NCBI GenBank assembly: GCA_001773135.1
Contig: MEVX01000010.1
Span: 1-41,402 of the forward strand
Source of the DNA: a candidate division WWE3 bacterium RIFOXYB1_FULL_43_24
GTDB taxonomy: Bacteria > Patescibacteriota > WWE3 > UBA101185 > UBA10185
Length of the DNA: 41,402 bases
Direction of reading: 5' to 3'
The notes below the pieces were generated by a model. It did no database searches, was not told the origin of the DNA, and saw only the letters and a program-made list of their open reading frames with translations. Shown piece by piece: positions 23,950 to 31,565 of this stretch. Made by a program: the position numbers and the translations under genes. Every line of letters begins with the position of its first letter. The stretch's first letter is position 1.

Positions 23950-24723
23950 ATGGAGATATCTGCCCAATTCGCGCTGAACAAGAAAAAAACTTGGGAAAGC
24001 GATCTTTTGACCGACAGATTCAACACGCACAAACCGATGGACGAAATTCATCCTGACGCAGCCGTTAATATTTATGTTGGCTGGCCCGCTTTATTTGAAC
24101 AAATCAAGTATCAATCCGATTTTTTAGGTGTAAAATCCTGCAATATTTTGGATTTTGGTTGCGGCGCCGGAAATTTTTGCAAACAACTTCACATCATGGG
24201 TCACAAAGTGACCGGTATCGACCACTCCGAAGCCCTTCTGGAAATTGCCCGTGCCCACTCACCTAAAGAAATTACATTTGTAAACAATTCAATTTTGGAT
24301 GATAAAAATGCTTTAATACACCTCGAAAATAGAATGGACGTAATCACCTCAATCCACAGCTTTGATTGGATTGAAGACACGAAAAGCGTGGTTTCTACTT
24401 TAAGCTCATTTTTAAAAAAGGACGGAATATTTCTTTTTACTATTTTTCCAAAATCTCATGTCAGGGACTCAATAAAAATCAACGATCTTTTCGAAGATTT
24501 TGATTCTGCCGAAAACCCCACAAAAGGTTTCGCAAACTTCGACGGGGTTAAGGTTCCGACATTTATCAGAGAACCTTCTTATTACGACGAAGTTTTCGAA
24601 GGATTGGGTTTTGAAAAACTTTTAGAATTTTATCCGCCGTTTCCTAAATCTTTTTTCGACAGATATAAATGGCACGGGTCAAAAAAGCCGGAAATGCTTA
24701 TTCTCGGGTATAAAAAGAATTAA
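23950..24723 (+). CDS. Class I SAM-dependent methyltransferase
   Basis: The protein has 257 residues. Motif I is ILDFGCGAGNFCKQLHIMG (about 64-82), followed by the acidic end of strand 2 in VTGIDHSEALLEIARAHS, motif II-like FDWIEDT and motif III in FLKKDGIFLFTIFPKS. This is the methyltransferase type 11/25 pattern acting on a small molecule; substrate unknown. The C-terminal YPPFPKSFFDRYKWHGSKKP section is probably the substrate lid. Its stop codon overlaps the convergent gene by 4 nt, with no terminator between. Confidence 0.88.
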   Translation: MEISAQFALNKKKTWESDLLTDRFNTHKPMDEIHPDAAVNIYVGWPALFEQIKYQSDFLGVKSCNILDFGCGAGNFCKQLHIMGHKVTGIDHSEALLEIARAHSPKEITFVNNSILDDKNALIHLENRMDVITSIHSFDWIEDTKSVVSTLSSFLKKDGIFLFTIFPKSHVRDSIKINDLFEDFDSAENPTKGFANFDGVKVPTFIREPSYYDEVFEGLGFEKLLEFYPPFPKSFFDRYKWHGSKKPEMLILGYKKN

Positions 24724-25607
24724 CTTATTGAGTACTTTTTCAAAAATTTGATCGGACTGTAAGTCATTTTTGTTGTCCTGAGGCCCTGAAGACCGGTGTC
24801 CTGTTCATGATTTAAAGTTGTAATTCCCTTTGAGTAGAGGTATTTCGAAGTCTCGTATTCTATAAAGTAGGACGAGTGTGAGTAGCTATTATCGGCCAGG
24901 CCAAAGTGCCCCATTGCAACTTCAGGTGTAACTACTTCGTTGAAGGTAAAAGCCACAAATTTATTATTTACATATAGCCCCATGAGGATGCAGTTAAAAT
25001 TTTCAGAATAATTAATGAAGTTATTTATTATCTCGACTTCTTCGGCGCATTTTTTATCGTCAAAATTTTTTGAAGAACACCAGTCTTCAGTTAATTTAAG
25101 TATCGAGTCTCTTACTATCTTTTGCGACAGATCCAAATTTCTTACTTCGTAGTCAGGATATTTATCGAGAAATCCGTGAATGTTTTTTCTAAGCGGTTTA
25201 AACTGGGAACCTTCGAGTTTTGAAATATCTGTGGTCGAAAGAATGTAGTCAAAACTATCGCGATCTTCAGTTATATTTAGCGGGCTTTTGTTTTCTATTT
25301 CATTAACGACAATTTCAGGAACCATACTTAACTGCCCCACATCTTTAATAAGTCGGGTCACCGATTCATCCACATGCGAATCCCCGATAATTGAATAAAT
25401 AAAACCGTCTGTTAAGTAATCTTTCATTTTCAAAACAAGATTGTCGTTTAACAAAGTATAAGAATTGTATCCCCCACTATTCCATGATAAGAGGCTGAGA
25501 AGATTAAAGTCTGAGTAAGTTTCAAACCTGGCCAGGTGCGTAGAAAACAGCTCCTTGTCCTCAAGTCCTATTTTTTTAAAATCAGGATATTGTATTGTTC
25601 CCAACAT
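24720..25607 (-). CDS. Phosphatidylglycerol lysyltransferase-domain (DUF2156-like) protein
   Basis: The protein has 295 residues and reads as two tandem GNAT-like halves, as in the soluble catalytic part of LPG synthases (DUF2156) and FemX-like enzymes. Supporting phrases are SDFNLLSLLSWNSG early, YILSTTDISKLEGSQFKPLR KN in the middle and, near the C-terminus, NHEQDTGLQGLRTTKMTYSP, the conserved end of DUF2156 proteins (QD-x-G-x-x-GLR-x-x-K). The membrane domain of full LPG synthases is absent. It probably transfers an aminoacyl group from tRNA, or an acyl group, to an unknown acceptor. Confidence 0.78.
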   Translation of the reverse strand: MLGTIQYPDFKKIGLEDKELFSTHLARFETYSDFNLLSLLSWNSGGYNSYTLLNDNLVLKMKDYLTDGFIYSIIGDSHVDESVTRLIKDVGQLSMVPEIVVNEIENKSPLNITEDRDSFDYILSTTDISKLEGSQFKPLRKNIHGFLDKYPDYEVRNLDLSQKIVRDSILKLTEDWCSSKNFDDKKCAEEVEIINNFINYSENFNCILMGLYVNNKFVAFTFNEVVTPEVAMGHFGLADNSYSHSSYFIEYETSKYLYSKGITTLNHEQDTGLQGLRTTKMTYSPIKFLKKYSIS

Positions 25608-25672
25608 ATAATAAAGATTAACATAATACTCTTGACGGGGGAATTTGCAGTCTGTAGCATTAAATCAGGCTA

Positions 25673-26485
25673 ATGAAAAGTAAATTCGCACTAAAGTTTT
25701 TAGTAATAGGTCTGTTTACGGCATACAGTTTGTGGTGGCTTTATATAATGGCTTTTGCCGGTCCCGAAGATTCAATCCGCGATTACTTTAGTGACACATA
25801 TGGAATTGTTGCAGGGTTAGGAGGTTTCCTCGGCCTGATATTTGCCCATAAGTGGGATGGTTGTAAGAGTTACGTCGGCAAGGCTTTGATATTTTTTTCT
25901 GCAGGCTTGTTTTTTCAATTTTTAGGACAGCTTAGCTACACAATTGAGTTTTATGCTTATGGTATTGAAAACTCATACCCTTCTTTCGGTGAAATTTTCT
26001 TCTTTTCAAGCATATTCTTTTATATCTTCGGCGTTTGGTATGTGGCGAAGTCGGCCGGAACCACAATTTCTCTTAAAGGCTTTGGTAAAATACTAGCTGC
26101 CACTATATTTCCTTTACTAATGATTGCGTTTTCGTATTTTATGTTTATTAACGGAACGGATTTTGAATCTTACGGGCTTGTCGCTAATGTTTTAACGTTT
26201 GCCTACCCGATCGGTCAGGCAATTTATGTCTCACTAGCAATTTTAACGTTTTTTCTCGCCTTTAACGTAGTCGGTGGCACTATGAGAAGACGAGTCTTTT
26301 TTATACTTGTCGCGTGTATATTTCAATACGCAGCGGACAGCACTTTCCTTTATAAAACAATCCAGGATACGTGGGTACCTGCAGGAGTCAGCGAGTATAT
26401 GTTTGTGGTCTCGTACTTTTTAATGTCAATGGCGTTTCTCGACTTTTTGTATGCGTATGAGTACCTTCAGGGAAGAAAGAAATAA
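25673..26485 (+). CDS. Eight-helix integral membrane protein, possible sensor
   Basis: The protein has 270 residues and about eight hydrophobic segments (near 7-28, 42-60, 68-95, 107-128, 140-160, 170-203, 208-228 and 238-262) with short loops. A basic tail (LQGRKK) marks the cytoplasmic C-terminus. I recognise no family; the layout recalls multi-helix sensory input domains (7TMR or MASE type) but without an attached output domain. It is the first of four tightly packed genes ending in a receiver protein, which supports a signalling role by context only. Confidence 0.65.
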   Translation: MKSKFALKFLVIGLFTAYSLWWLYIMAFAGPEDSIRDYFSDTYGIVAGLGGFLGLIFAHKWDGCKSYVGKALIFFSAGLFFQFLGQLSYTIEFYAYGIENSYPSFGEIFFFSSIFFYIFGVWYVAKSAGTTISLKGFGKILAATIFPLLMIAFSYFMFINGTDFESYGLVANVLTFAYPIGQAIYVSLAILTFFLAFNVVGGTMRRRVFFILVACIFQYAADSTFLYKTIQDTWVPAGVSEYMFVVSYFLMSMAFLDFLYAYEYLQGRKK

Positions 26486-26778
26486 TGCAACCTGAAAAGC
26501 TTGTTATAGCAATTATTAAAGAACAAAGTCTCATTATCGGTGAAAGACTTGCTAAAAGTAGAGCCGAAGAGACCGGAGTGGTTTCTTTTAGTTCTCAGAA
26601 AATCGAAGATGTGGTTTTAGCCCCCGGAGAACCCGCCCAGATCATACAGAAACTCATCGACTCTTACATGGAAGTATTCGGTAAAGCGTCGGTTGAAGTG
26701 TGCGTCGGAGTTATGAGGAAATACCCTATTACTGAAATTAATAATCTGGTCCCCGAGGCTTTAAAAGCAGGCATATGA
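26485..26778 (+). CDS. Small cytoplasmic protein of a signalling operon, unknown function
   Basis: The protein has 97 residues with no hydrophobic segment. It starts with a helix (KLVIAIIKEQSLIIGERLAK), then a short strand section (GVVSFSSQKIEDVVLAPGEP) and a second helical part (AQIIQKLIDSYMEVFGKASV). I do not recognise the family. The ATG shares one base with the upstream stop (TAATG), and its own end overlaps the next gene by 4 nt, so it is translationally coupled to the two membrane proteins around it and may be their cytoplasmic partner. Confidence 0.6.
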   Translation: MQPEKLVIAIIKEQSLIIGERLAKSRAEETGVVSFSSQKIEDVVLAPGEPAQIIQKLIDSYMEVFGKASVEVCVGVMRKYPITEINNLVPEALKAGI

Positions 26779-27137
26779 AAGAGCTATTAGGTTTCACATT
26801 TGTAATTTTATCCGCGTTTCCCATGGGTTTTGCCGAAGGAAAAATCATCGATATGAAATCTGATTATTCCTTCACAAAAGTTGCACCCCTAATACTTCTC
26901 TACTTATTAGGTTTTGCACTTTACTTGGCAGGATTCATGCAAATACCAACAAAAATAGGTTTCATTATCGGAGTTTGGGAAATCTCAGCGGTTTTAATCG
27001 GCGTGGGCGTGGCAATTTCCGGTCATAATATAAAAATCGATAGTGTATATATGTTTTGGTTTACTGTACTTGTCGTGTCAACATATGTTTTAGGCATGGC
27101 GGCCGACAGAATTTTATCGAGAGCGGGGTTCGAATAA
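26775..27137 (+). CDS. Four-helix membrane protein of a signalling operon
   Basis: The protein has 120 residues and four hydrophobic segments (about 4-20, 33-52, 57-80 and 88-110). Loops are very short, as in small multidrug-type or sensor-accessory proteins, but I recognise no family motif. It overlaps the preceding gene by 4 nt (ATGA) and is followed after 1 nt by a receiver gene. Context is the only hint to a role. Confidence 0.6.
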   Translation: MKELLGFTFVILSAFPMGFAEGKIIDMKSDYSFTKVAPLILLYLLGFALYLAGFMQIPTKIGFIIGVWEISAVLIGVGVAISGHNIKIDSVYMFWFTVLVVSTYVLGMAADRILSRAGFE

Positions 27138-27138
27138 T

Positions 27139-27519
27139 ATGGAACCTGAAACAACTAAAAAAACTATTTTGTTGGTTGAGGACGACATGGATTTGAGAAC
27201 TGTATATTCAACAGTATTAATAAGCGCGGGGTATGAGGTCATAATTGCTACTGACGGTACAGAAGGTATAGAGCAGATAAAAAATTCGAATTGGGATTTA
27301 TTACTTTTGGACATCGTACTTCCGCGCGCAGATGGAATTGCGATACTAAAGAAAATTTCCGAAGAAAAACTTAAAAAAGGAAAGATAGTTGTATTGACCA
27401 ACCTTAATAATGACAGTATTATCCACGCAGCTTTCGATTATGGTACCGACGGGTATCTGATAAAGTCTGAGATCACCCCCGGGAATTTGCTGGATGAAGT
27501 TAAGGGGTTTTTGAGTTAG
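27139..27519 (+). CDS. Stand-alone response-regulator receiver protein
   Basis: The protein has 126 residues and only a receiver domain. TILLVEDDMDL gives the acidic pocket, LLLLDIVLPRADG the phospho-acceptor Asp (near 55), VVLTNLN the Thr, and YLIKSEITP the Lys. No DNA-binding or enzymatic output follows. It is the last gene of the four-gene operon that starts with an eight-helix membrane protein. The operon has no kinase, so phosphate would have to come from one of the PAS kinases nearby or from elsewhere. Confidence 0.9.
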   Translation: MEPETTKKTILLVEDDMDLRTVYSTVLISAGYEVIIATDGTEGIEQIKNSNWDLLLLDIVLPRADGIAILKKISEEKLKKGKIVVLTNLNNDSIIHAAFDYGTDGYLIKSEITPGNLLDEVKGFLS

Positions 27520-27528
27520 ACCCTATTT

Positions 27529-28896
27529 TTAAACGATGCGCCTTCCCATTATGTAATATGCTTTGGTATCCGCCTCACCCATTGAAAACGTTTTTCTTGG
27601 TGTAACACCTTCTTTTGCAACTGTTTTAAATAGGTCCTCTTTATTCATCGGAGGGAGGAAGAATCCAATATCCCCGGGTTTTGAAGAGTCTCTTAACAAC
27701 GATTCCGTGCCGTGGAGGTAGTCTATCTTCACTTGCCCGTGGTTTTTTAGATAATTATCCAAAAACATTTGAAGGGTACCCACGGTTATTGAATGGGGAG
27801 AGGGTTTTACTGATATCGCAGAAAAGCGCTGAACTGACCCATCCGAGTAACAGAGGAAAAAAGTTTGGGTTCCTTGATCAGGCGAATCCGGAAATTTTCC
27901 GTCAATCATCCGGGTTTCTTTTAACTCACATGTTGCGCCAAGTGTTTCATAGTATTTTTTCATATCTTCTATAAAAGCGTTAAAATCACCCGTATTAAAA
28001 AGAACTCTGTGAATAGGTTCAAATTCAAGAGCTTCGTCGTGCATGTTAATTATTTCAGCCATCGCGTATCTTGCGGGGTGCTCTTCCCAGGATTTGTTTT
28101 CGGATATTAACTGGCTTTTTGTTTCCTCCCACACGGCTTTGGCGGACGCGAGCGAGTGGTTACCGTCTCCGACAGCAATTGCTATAGCGGGTGCAGTTTC
28201 GGTTAAATCGTGTTTCCTTGTGAAAGCTGCATCGTCTGAAAGTTTGTTTATTACGTCAAAAATATTATTTTCTTGCTCTTCTAAAGTGACCGCATAACCT
28301 TCCGCGTGTCCCCCTCCCATCATTAGATCAAAATCATATAACTTTTGGTGGGAAGAAAGATCTTTTCCTAAAGGTTCAATAAGAAACCTTTCCGGGTCGT
28401 CAATTAACATTAGTATGTGAGGGAATTCAAGTGGGGCGCCCTTTCTAATTTTCATTCTTATGGGAAGGCGCTCCTCAACTATTCCCTCCGTAGGTCGGAT
28501 AGGAAGTTTTTCACCCTTTTTGTAAGAATATGCTTCGAGATCCAGTGCGACTACAAGTCCCTGTCTTATTTTTCTGTTTGATAGTGTTCTTCTTGTATAA
28601 ATAAATCGGTCTTCTTTAAGAAGATCTACTAAAATGCCGCTATTAACGTACTCTTCCATCGTTTGCTGTATCTTGTTAATTCTGTTATCTATGTTTTCTT
28701 TATCGGTTAAATAAAATTCAGGAAAAATTATATTTAAGGTTGACGGAGAGCCCTCAACATATTTTTCTACTTTTTGCCAGTAATTTTCGTTCGGGGATGT
28801 AAATTGATCGCACGCTATTACTGCCCATTTATTTAAGTCAATTTTCCCGTTTGGGAATAAGATGCGGGGTTTCGAGATTATATTTTTCTTTTGCAT
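27529..28896 (-). CDS. DUF1015 family protein
   Basis: The protein has 455 residues. DUF1015 features include the opening KPRILFPNGKIDLNKWAVIA, DQFTSPNENYWQ, a central YTRRTLSNRKIRQGLVVALD, the acidic IAVGDGNHSLASAKAVWEE (about 240-258), and a late QMFLDNYLKNHGQVKIDYLH. GDGNHS is the most conserved part of the family and looks like an active site. The family is widespread in anaerobes and its role is not settled to my knowledge. A weak AAGGAC precedes the ATG. The gene is convergent with the receiver gene, separated by 9 nt with no terminator. Confidence 0.85.
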   Translation of the reverse strand: MQKKNIISKPRILFPNGKIDLNKWAVIACDQFTSPNENYWQKVEKYVEGSPSTLNIIFPEFYLTDKENIDNRINKIQQTMEEYVNSGILVDLLKEDRFIYTRRTLSNRKIRQGLVVALDLEAYSYKKGEKLPIRPTEGIVEERLPIRMKIRKGAPLEFPHILMLIDDPERFLIEPLGKDLSSHQKLYDFDLMMGGGHAEGYAVTLEEQENNIFDVINKLSDDAAFTRKHDLTETAPAIAIAVGDGNHSLASAKAVWEETKSQLISENKSWEEHPARYAMAEIINMHDEALEFEPIHRVLFNTGDFNAFIEDMKKYYETLGATCELKETRMIDGKFPDSPDQGTQTFFLCYSDGSVQRFSAISVKPSPHSITVGTLQMFLDNYLKNHGQVKIDYLHGTESLLRDSSKPGDIGFFLPPMNKEDLFKTVAKEGVTPRKTFSMGEADTKAYYIMGRRIV

Positions 28897-29083
28897 TTTA
28901 AAGTCCTTTAACTTAATAATTACTTAAGGAAATACAATGCAATCTTACTATAAATATTTAAAAAAATATGAGTATAAAGAATTAAAGCGCAGTTTGAGCA
29001 CTCTGAAAATTTAAACTTGCCAATACCGAAATTATGTGATAACCTATAGGAAATAAATCCGACTAGTAAAAGGAGAGTGCGAA
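28897..29083 (+). promoter_or_regulatory. Intergenic region with promoter and leader of the next gene
   Basis: A candidate promoter is TTGCCA (29017-29022), 17 nt, then TAACCT (29040-29045) with an upstream TGn. The leader then carries AAAAGGAGAG before the ATG at 29084. The AT-rich first half (28900-28990) holds several short A/T runs and nothing else that I can recognise. Confidence 0.4.
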
Positions 29084-29572
29084 ATGTTAACTTACCTTTT
29101 AGGTTGCCCCCTGATTGTCGTACTGGTAATCGCTGTTTTAGTGAAAATAAATAAATCAGAGTTTCACGAACAAAACGGCCAAAGCCACATTACTATTGAA
29201 GAACAACAAGCTTTGAAAAGGCAACGGAAGGCAGCAAATAGAGCAAGGCAACAGCAGCAGCTTATTGCGCGAGCGCAAGCTATGAGAGCTGCTGGTCTGG
29301 ACCCTGAAAATACTGACGATGTCCAGAAGTGGAAAAACGCTCGGAAGCAAGAACGCCAAGAACGTAGGCGATTACTCCGAGAGGAGAGGCGAGAGGAGAG
29401 TACGCAACTTCTTAGGACCGAGAAGACATTTCCTGGTGGGAAGCTTTGGCCTTTTTCGGATGACGATGACTATGTCAACGACCCGCTCCCGGACCCTCCG
29501 TGGGAGTATTATCCGAGAAAAGAAAAAGAAGAGGAAAAAGGAAGTTTTCTCGCCATGCTTCTTTGGGACTAG
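29084..29572 (+). CDS. Membrane-anchored, highly charged coiled-coil protein
   Basis: The protein has 162 residues. One hydrophobic N-terminal segment (about 3-22) is followed by a long Arg/Gln/Glu-rich helix (about 40-110, with RKAANRARQQQQLIARAQAM and RKQERQERRRLLREERREES) likely to form a coiled coil, and then an acidic Pro/Trp-rich tail (DDDDYVNDPLPDPPWEYYP). I recognise no family. AAAAGGAGAG precedes the ATG and a strong terminator follows. The stop codon lies inside a 15-bp tandem duplication. Confidence 0.65.
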   Translation: MLTYLLGCPLIVVLVIAVLVKINKSEFHEQNGQSHITIEEQQALKRQRKAANRARQQQQLIARAQAMRAAGLDPENTDDVQKWKNARKQERQERRRLLREERREESTQLLRTEKTFPGGKLWPFSDDDDYVNDPLPDPPWEYYPRKEKEEEKGSFLAMLLWD

Positions 29573-29587
29573 GTTCTTTGGGACTAG
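29559..29587 (+). repeat. 15-bp tandem duplication spanning a stop codon
   Basis: TTCTTTGGGACTAG occurs at 29559-29572 and again at 29574-29587, one base apart, so the unit is 15 bp. The copies are in the same frame, so read-through of the first TAG would add only VLWD before a second TAG. Confidence 0.85.
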
Positions 29588-29622
29588 CCGCAACATATTT
29601 GCTTTAAGCTAGTCGTTACTAG

Positions 29623-29660
29623 GCCGGATTGGTTAACAACAACAATCCGGCTTTTTTTTA
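29623..29660 (+). terminator. Intrinsic terminator
   Basis: GCCGGATTG (29623-29631) pairs with CAATCCGGC (29643-29651), followed by seven T residues. It ends the gene at 29084-29572. Confidence 0.88.
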
Positions 29661-29675
29661 TTTCTGGGAAGGAAT

Positions 29676-30443
29676 CTAACTTTTCGGAAACCACGGAATA
29701 AACATACTAGTCTTACTGGCGTACTCCCCATATTCTGGCTGCGTTGCCATTTTCTCTTCCAGTAACGGTATTCCCGATACTTTTAGTATCAAAAAGGTAA
29801 TTAACGACGGCCCTACTATAGTAAACCAGTTATTTGTTATGCAGACTGATATTATCCAAATTCCCCACCACTGCGTTACTTCGCCGAAGTAATTGGGATG
29901 TCTGCTGTATTTCCAAAGTCCTGTGTTTAAAACCTTTCCCCCATTATCAGGATTTTTAATAAATTTGCTTAGCTGGTCATCACCTACCGACTCAAATATA
30001 AAACCTATAGTCCATATAGCTGCCCCTACAAAAGCGAACGTAGGCACGTTCTGCGCACCGGACTTGTTAAGAATCGTTACCGGTATAGATATCAGAAACA
30101 ATAAAATCCCTTGAAGAACGAAGACCTGCAAAAAAGATTTAATATAAAATAGTCTACCCCACTGTTTTCGCCATTCAGCGTAGCGGTAGTCTTCGGGTTT
30201 TTTTCTATTTCTATTGAATATGTGGTAAGACAGCCTTAACCCCCATATTGTTACCAGACTGTTTACCAGGATATGTGACCAGTGGGTATTTTTTGATAAA
30301 AAGTAGGATGTCCATGCAAGAAGTACAAAACCTATTCCCCAAGCAACATCAGCGATATCGTTTCTTTTTACTATCAGGGAAACGGCAAACCACGCAGTCA
30401 TGTACCCCATGACTATGAGAAATAGTACTAAATAGTAGTTCAT
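29676..30443 (-). CDS. DUF1295 family membrane protein
   Basis: The protein has 255 residues and about six hydrophobic segments. Diagnostic phrases are DIADVAWGIGFVLLAW near residue 30, IWGLRLSYHIFNRN, and late TGLWKYSRHPNYFGEVTQWW, the conserved catalytic-region motif shared by DUF1295 and the steroid 5-alpha-reductase / isoprenylcysteine methyltransferase superfamily. It would modify a membrane lipid, by reduction or methylation; substrate unknown. Its start overlaps the upstream DUF2177 gene by 4 nt. Confidence 0.87.
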   Translation of the reverse strand: MNYYLVLFLIVMGYMTAWFAVSLIVKRNDIADVAWGIGFVLLAWTSYFLSKNTHWSHILVNSLVTIWGLRLSYHIFNRNRKKPEDYRYAEWRKQWGRLFYIKSFLQVFVLQGILLFLISIPVTILNKSGAQNVPTFAFVGAAIWTIGFIFESVGDDQLSKFIKNPDNGGKVLNTGLWKYSRHPNYFGEVTQWWGIWIISVCITNNWFTIVGPSLITFLILKVSGIPLLEEKMATQPEYGEYASKTSMFIPWFPKS

Positions 30444-30844
30444 ACATTTAACTTACTGGCAATAACAAAAACCACACCCGACACTGAAGCAGTAAGCAGT
30501 GTTCCCCAGATCAAATCGACCACCGTTACTATTGTAGGCCAGTTGTTAATGGTTGCCTGGTTAGTTAAATCGTAAGTTGCGTAACAAACAAGACCGAATA
30601 GGGCACCTTTGAGTAAAGTATTCAATAAAGAGTGGCTTTCTAGACCGGGCTGCACAACGAAAATCACCAGACCCGCAATAAACAGCAGATAAAAAATTAA
30701 AGCTGCCACCAGGTTCGGTTTATCGGTCATTAAAAATCCTATGTGCGTTTTATAAAACTTGGGAGCGACGAATAACAGCCAAACTGAATCTATAATTAAA
30801 AGAACGGGCAAAGAAATAAAATATAATTTTAGGAAATTAATCAT
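30440..30844 (-). CDS. DUF2177 family membrane protein
   Basis: The protein has 134 residues and four hydrophobic segments. DSVWLLFVAPKFYKTHIGFL near the N-terminus and CYATYDLTNQATINNWP around 90-106, with TVVDLIWGTLL after it, match the DUF2177 family. Its function is unknown. The DUF2177-DUF1295 pair, joined by a 4-nt overlap, suggests a shared role in membrane lipid modification (inference). The start is supported by TATAAT 5 nt upstream. Confidence 0.85.
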   Translation of the reverse strand: MINFLKLYFISLPVLLIIDSVWLLFVAPKFYKTHIGFLMTDKPNLVAALIFYLLFIAGLVIFVVQPGLESHSLLNTLLKGALFGLVCYATYDLTNQATINNWPTIVTVVDLIWGTLLTASVSGVVFVIASKLNV

Positions 30845-30865
30845 AAGTTATTATAGTATTAAATT
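30845..30865. promoter_or_regulatory. Shared bidirectional -10 element between DUF2177 gene and 30866 gene
   Basis: Twenty-one bp separate the two divergent ATGs. Plus strand: TATAGT (30852-30857), 8 nt before ATG 30866. Minus strand: TATAAT (30850-30855), 5 nt before ATG 30844. The two hexamers overlap by four bases, and neither side has room for a ribosome-binding site. Confidence 0.6.
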
Positions 30866-31369
30866 ATGAAAACCGTCATAGTGAGCGATTTGATGCAGAA
30901 AAATTATAGATATGAACTTATCGAGCCTGTGGGTAAGAACTATGATGTTGAATTTAAGCCCGAACTTACACCAAAAGAAATGCTCGAACTAGGAGTATTC
31001 GGCGGTAAATACATGACCGACTGTAAAAGGGAATTTCCGGAAGATTGGTTTAAAAAGGCTAAGTTATGCCACGAAAAACACGCTCCCTCTCTAAACTTTT
31101 TTGGAGTGAACGCCAGTCAACCTTTATCAGTCTGGAGAAAAAAAGGATGGATTTTTGAGGACGACCCGCGGGGTTGGTTTCAATGGTATTGCAGATACTA
31201 CATGGGTAGAAGGATTCCATTTGAAGATGAAAGACAGATTAAACGCTGGAAGGCTATGAAGAGACATATATCTCAGATAAGAATCAACTGTCTCCCCGGT
31301 GATTTATCGTGCCGCAGAGTTCAAAGACAGGCGTTATTGCATTGGGCGTATGATAGTAGAAAATACTAG
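30866..31369 (+). CDS. Conserved-looking basic protein, unknown function
   Basis: The protein has 167 residues, soluble and basic (many Lys, Arg and Trp). Notable phrases are LGVFGGKYMTDCKREFPEDW, WIFEDDPRGWFQWYCRYYMG and GDLSCRRVQRQALLHWAYDS. The Trp/Cys-rich middle and Arg-rich C-terminus suggest a nucleic-acid or metal interaction, but I cannot name a family. It appears to be translated from a leaderless mRNA started by the shared promoter element. Confidence 0.6.
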   Translation: MKTVIVSDLMQKNYRYELIEPVGKNYDVEFKPELTPKEMLELGVFGGKYMTDCKREFPEDWFKKAKLCHEKHAPSLNFFGVNASQPLSVWRKKGWIFEDDPRGWFQWYCRYYMGRRIPFEDERQIKRWKAMKRHISQIRINCLPGDLSCRRVQRQALLHWAYDSRKY

Positions 31370-31403
31370 TGTTATTCCAGTAGAATTTTAGATTAACACC
31401 GTA

Positions 31404-31565
31404 TTATTTATCCACGCAACATTGTGCGTTGGTGCCTGTGACTGTTCCCACATCGGTCTGCCCTTTATAACACGCAGTTCCATCATTGTTTACAGGTGAA
31501 AGAAAACCTTTTTGTGCGTCGCATTCGTCCACACTCACAATTTTTGATATGTTAGCCGGCTGTCC
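31404..31565 (-). other. In-frame coding-like extension beyond a TAG stop
   Basis: Directly after the TAG at 31566-31568 the same frame continues for 53 codons to a TAA at 31404-31406. The predicted peptide begins GQPANISKIVSVDECDAQKG and ends TNAQCCVDK, with four cysteines and a composition like the secreted domain before it (Thr, Asn and Val rich). A random frame of this length would rarely look so protein-like. It is either the true C-terminus of the upstream gene, cut off by a nonsense mutation, or is reached by read-through. Confidence 0.55.

Noticed and set aside
24720-24723. Possible gene fusion between methyltransferase and LPG-synthase-like genes
   Set aside because: They are convergent and share only overlapping stop codons.
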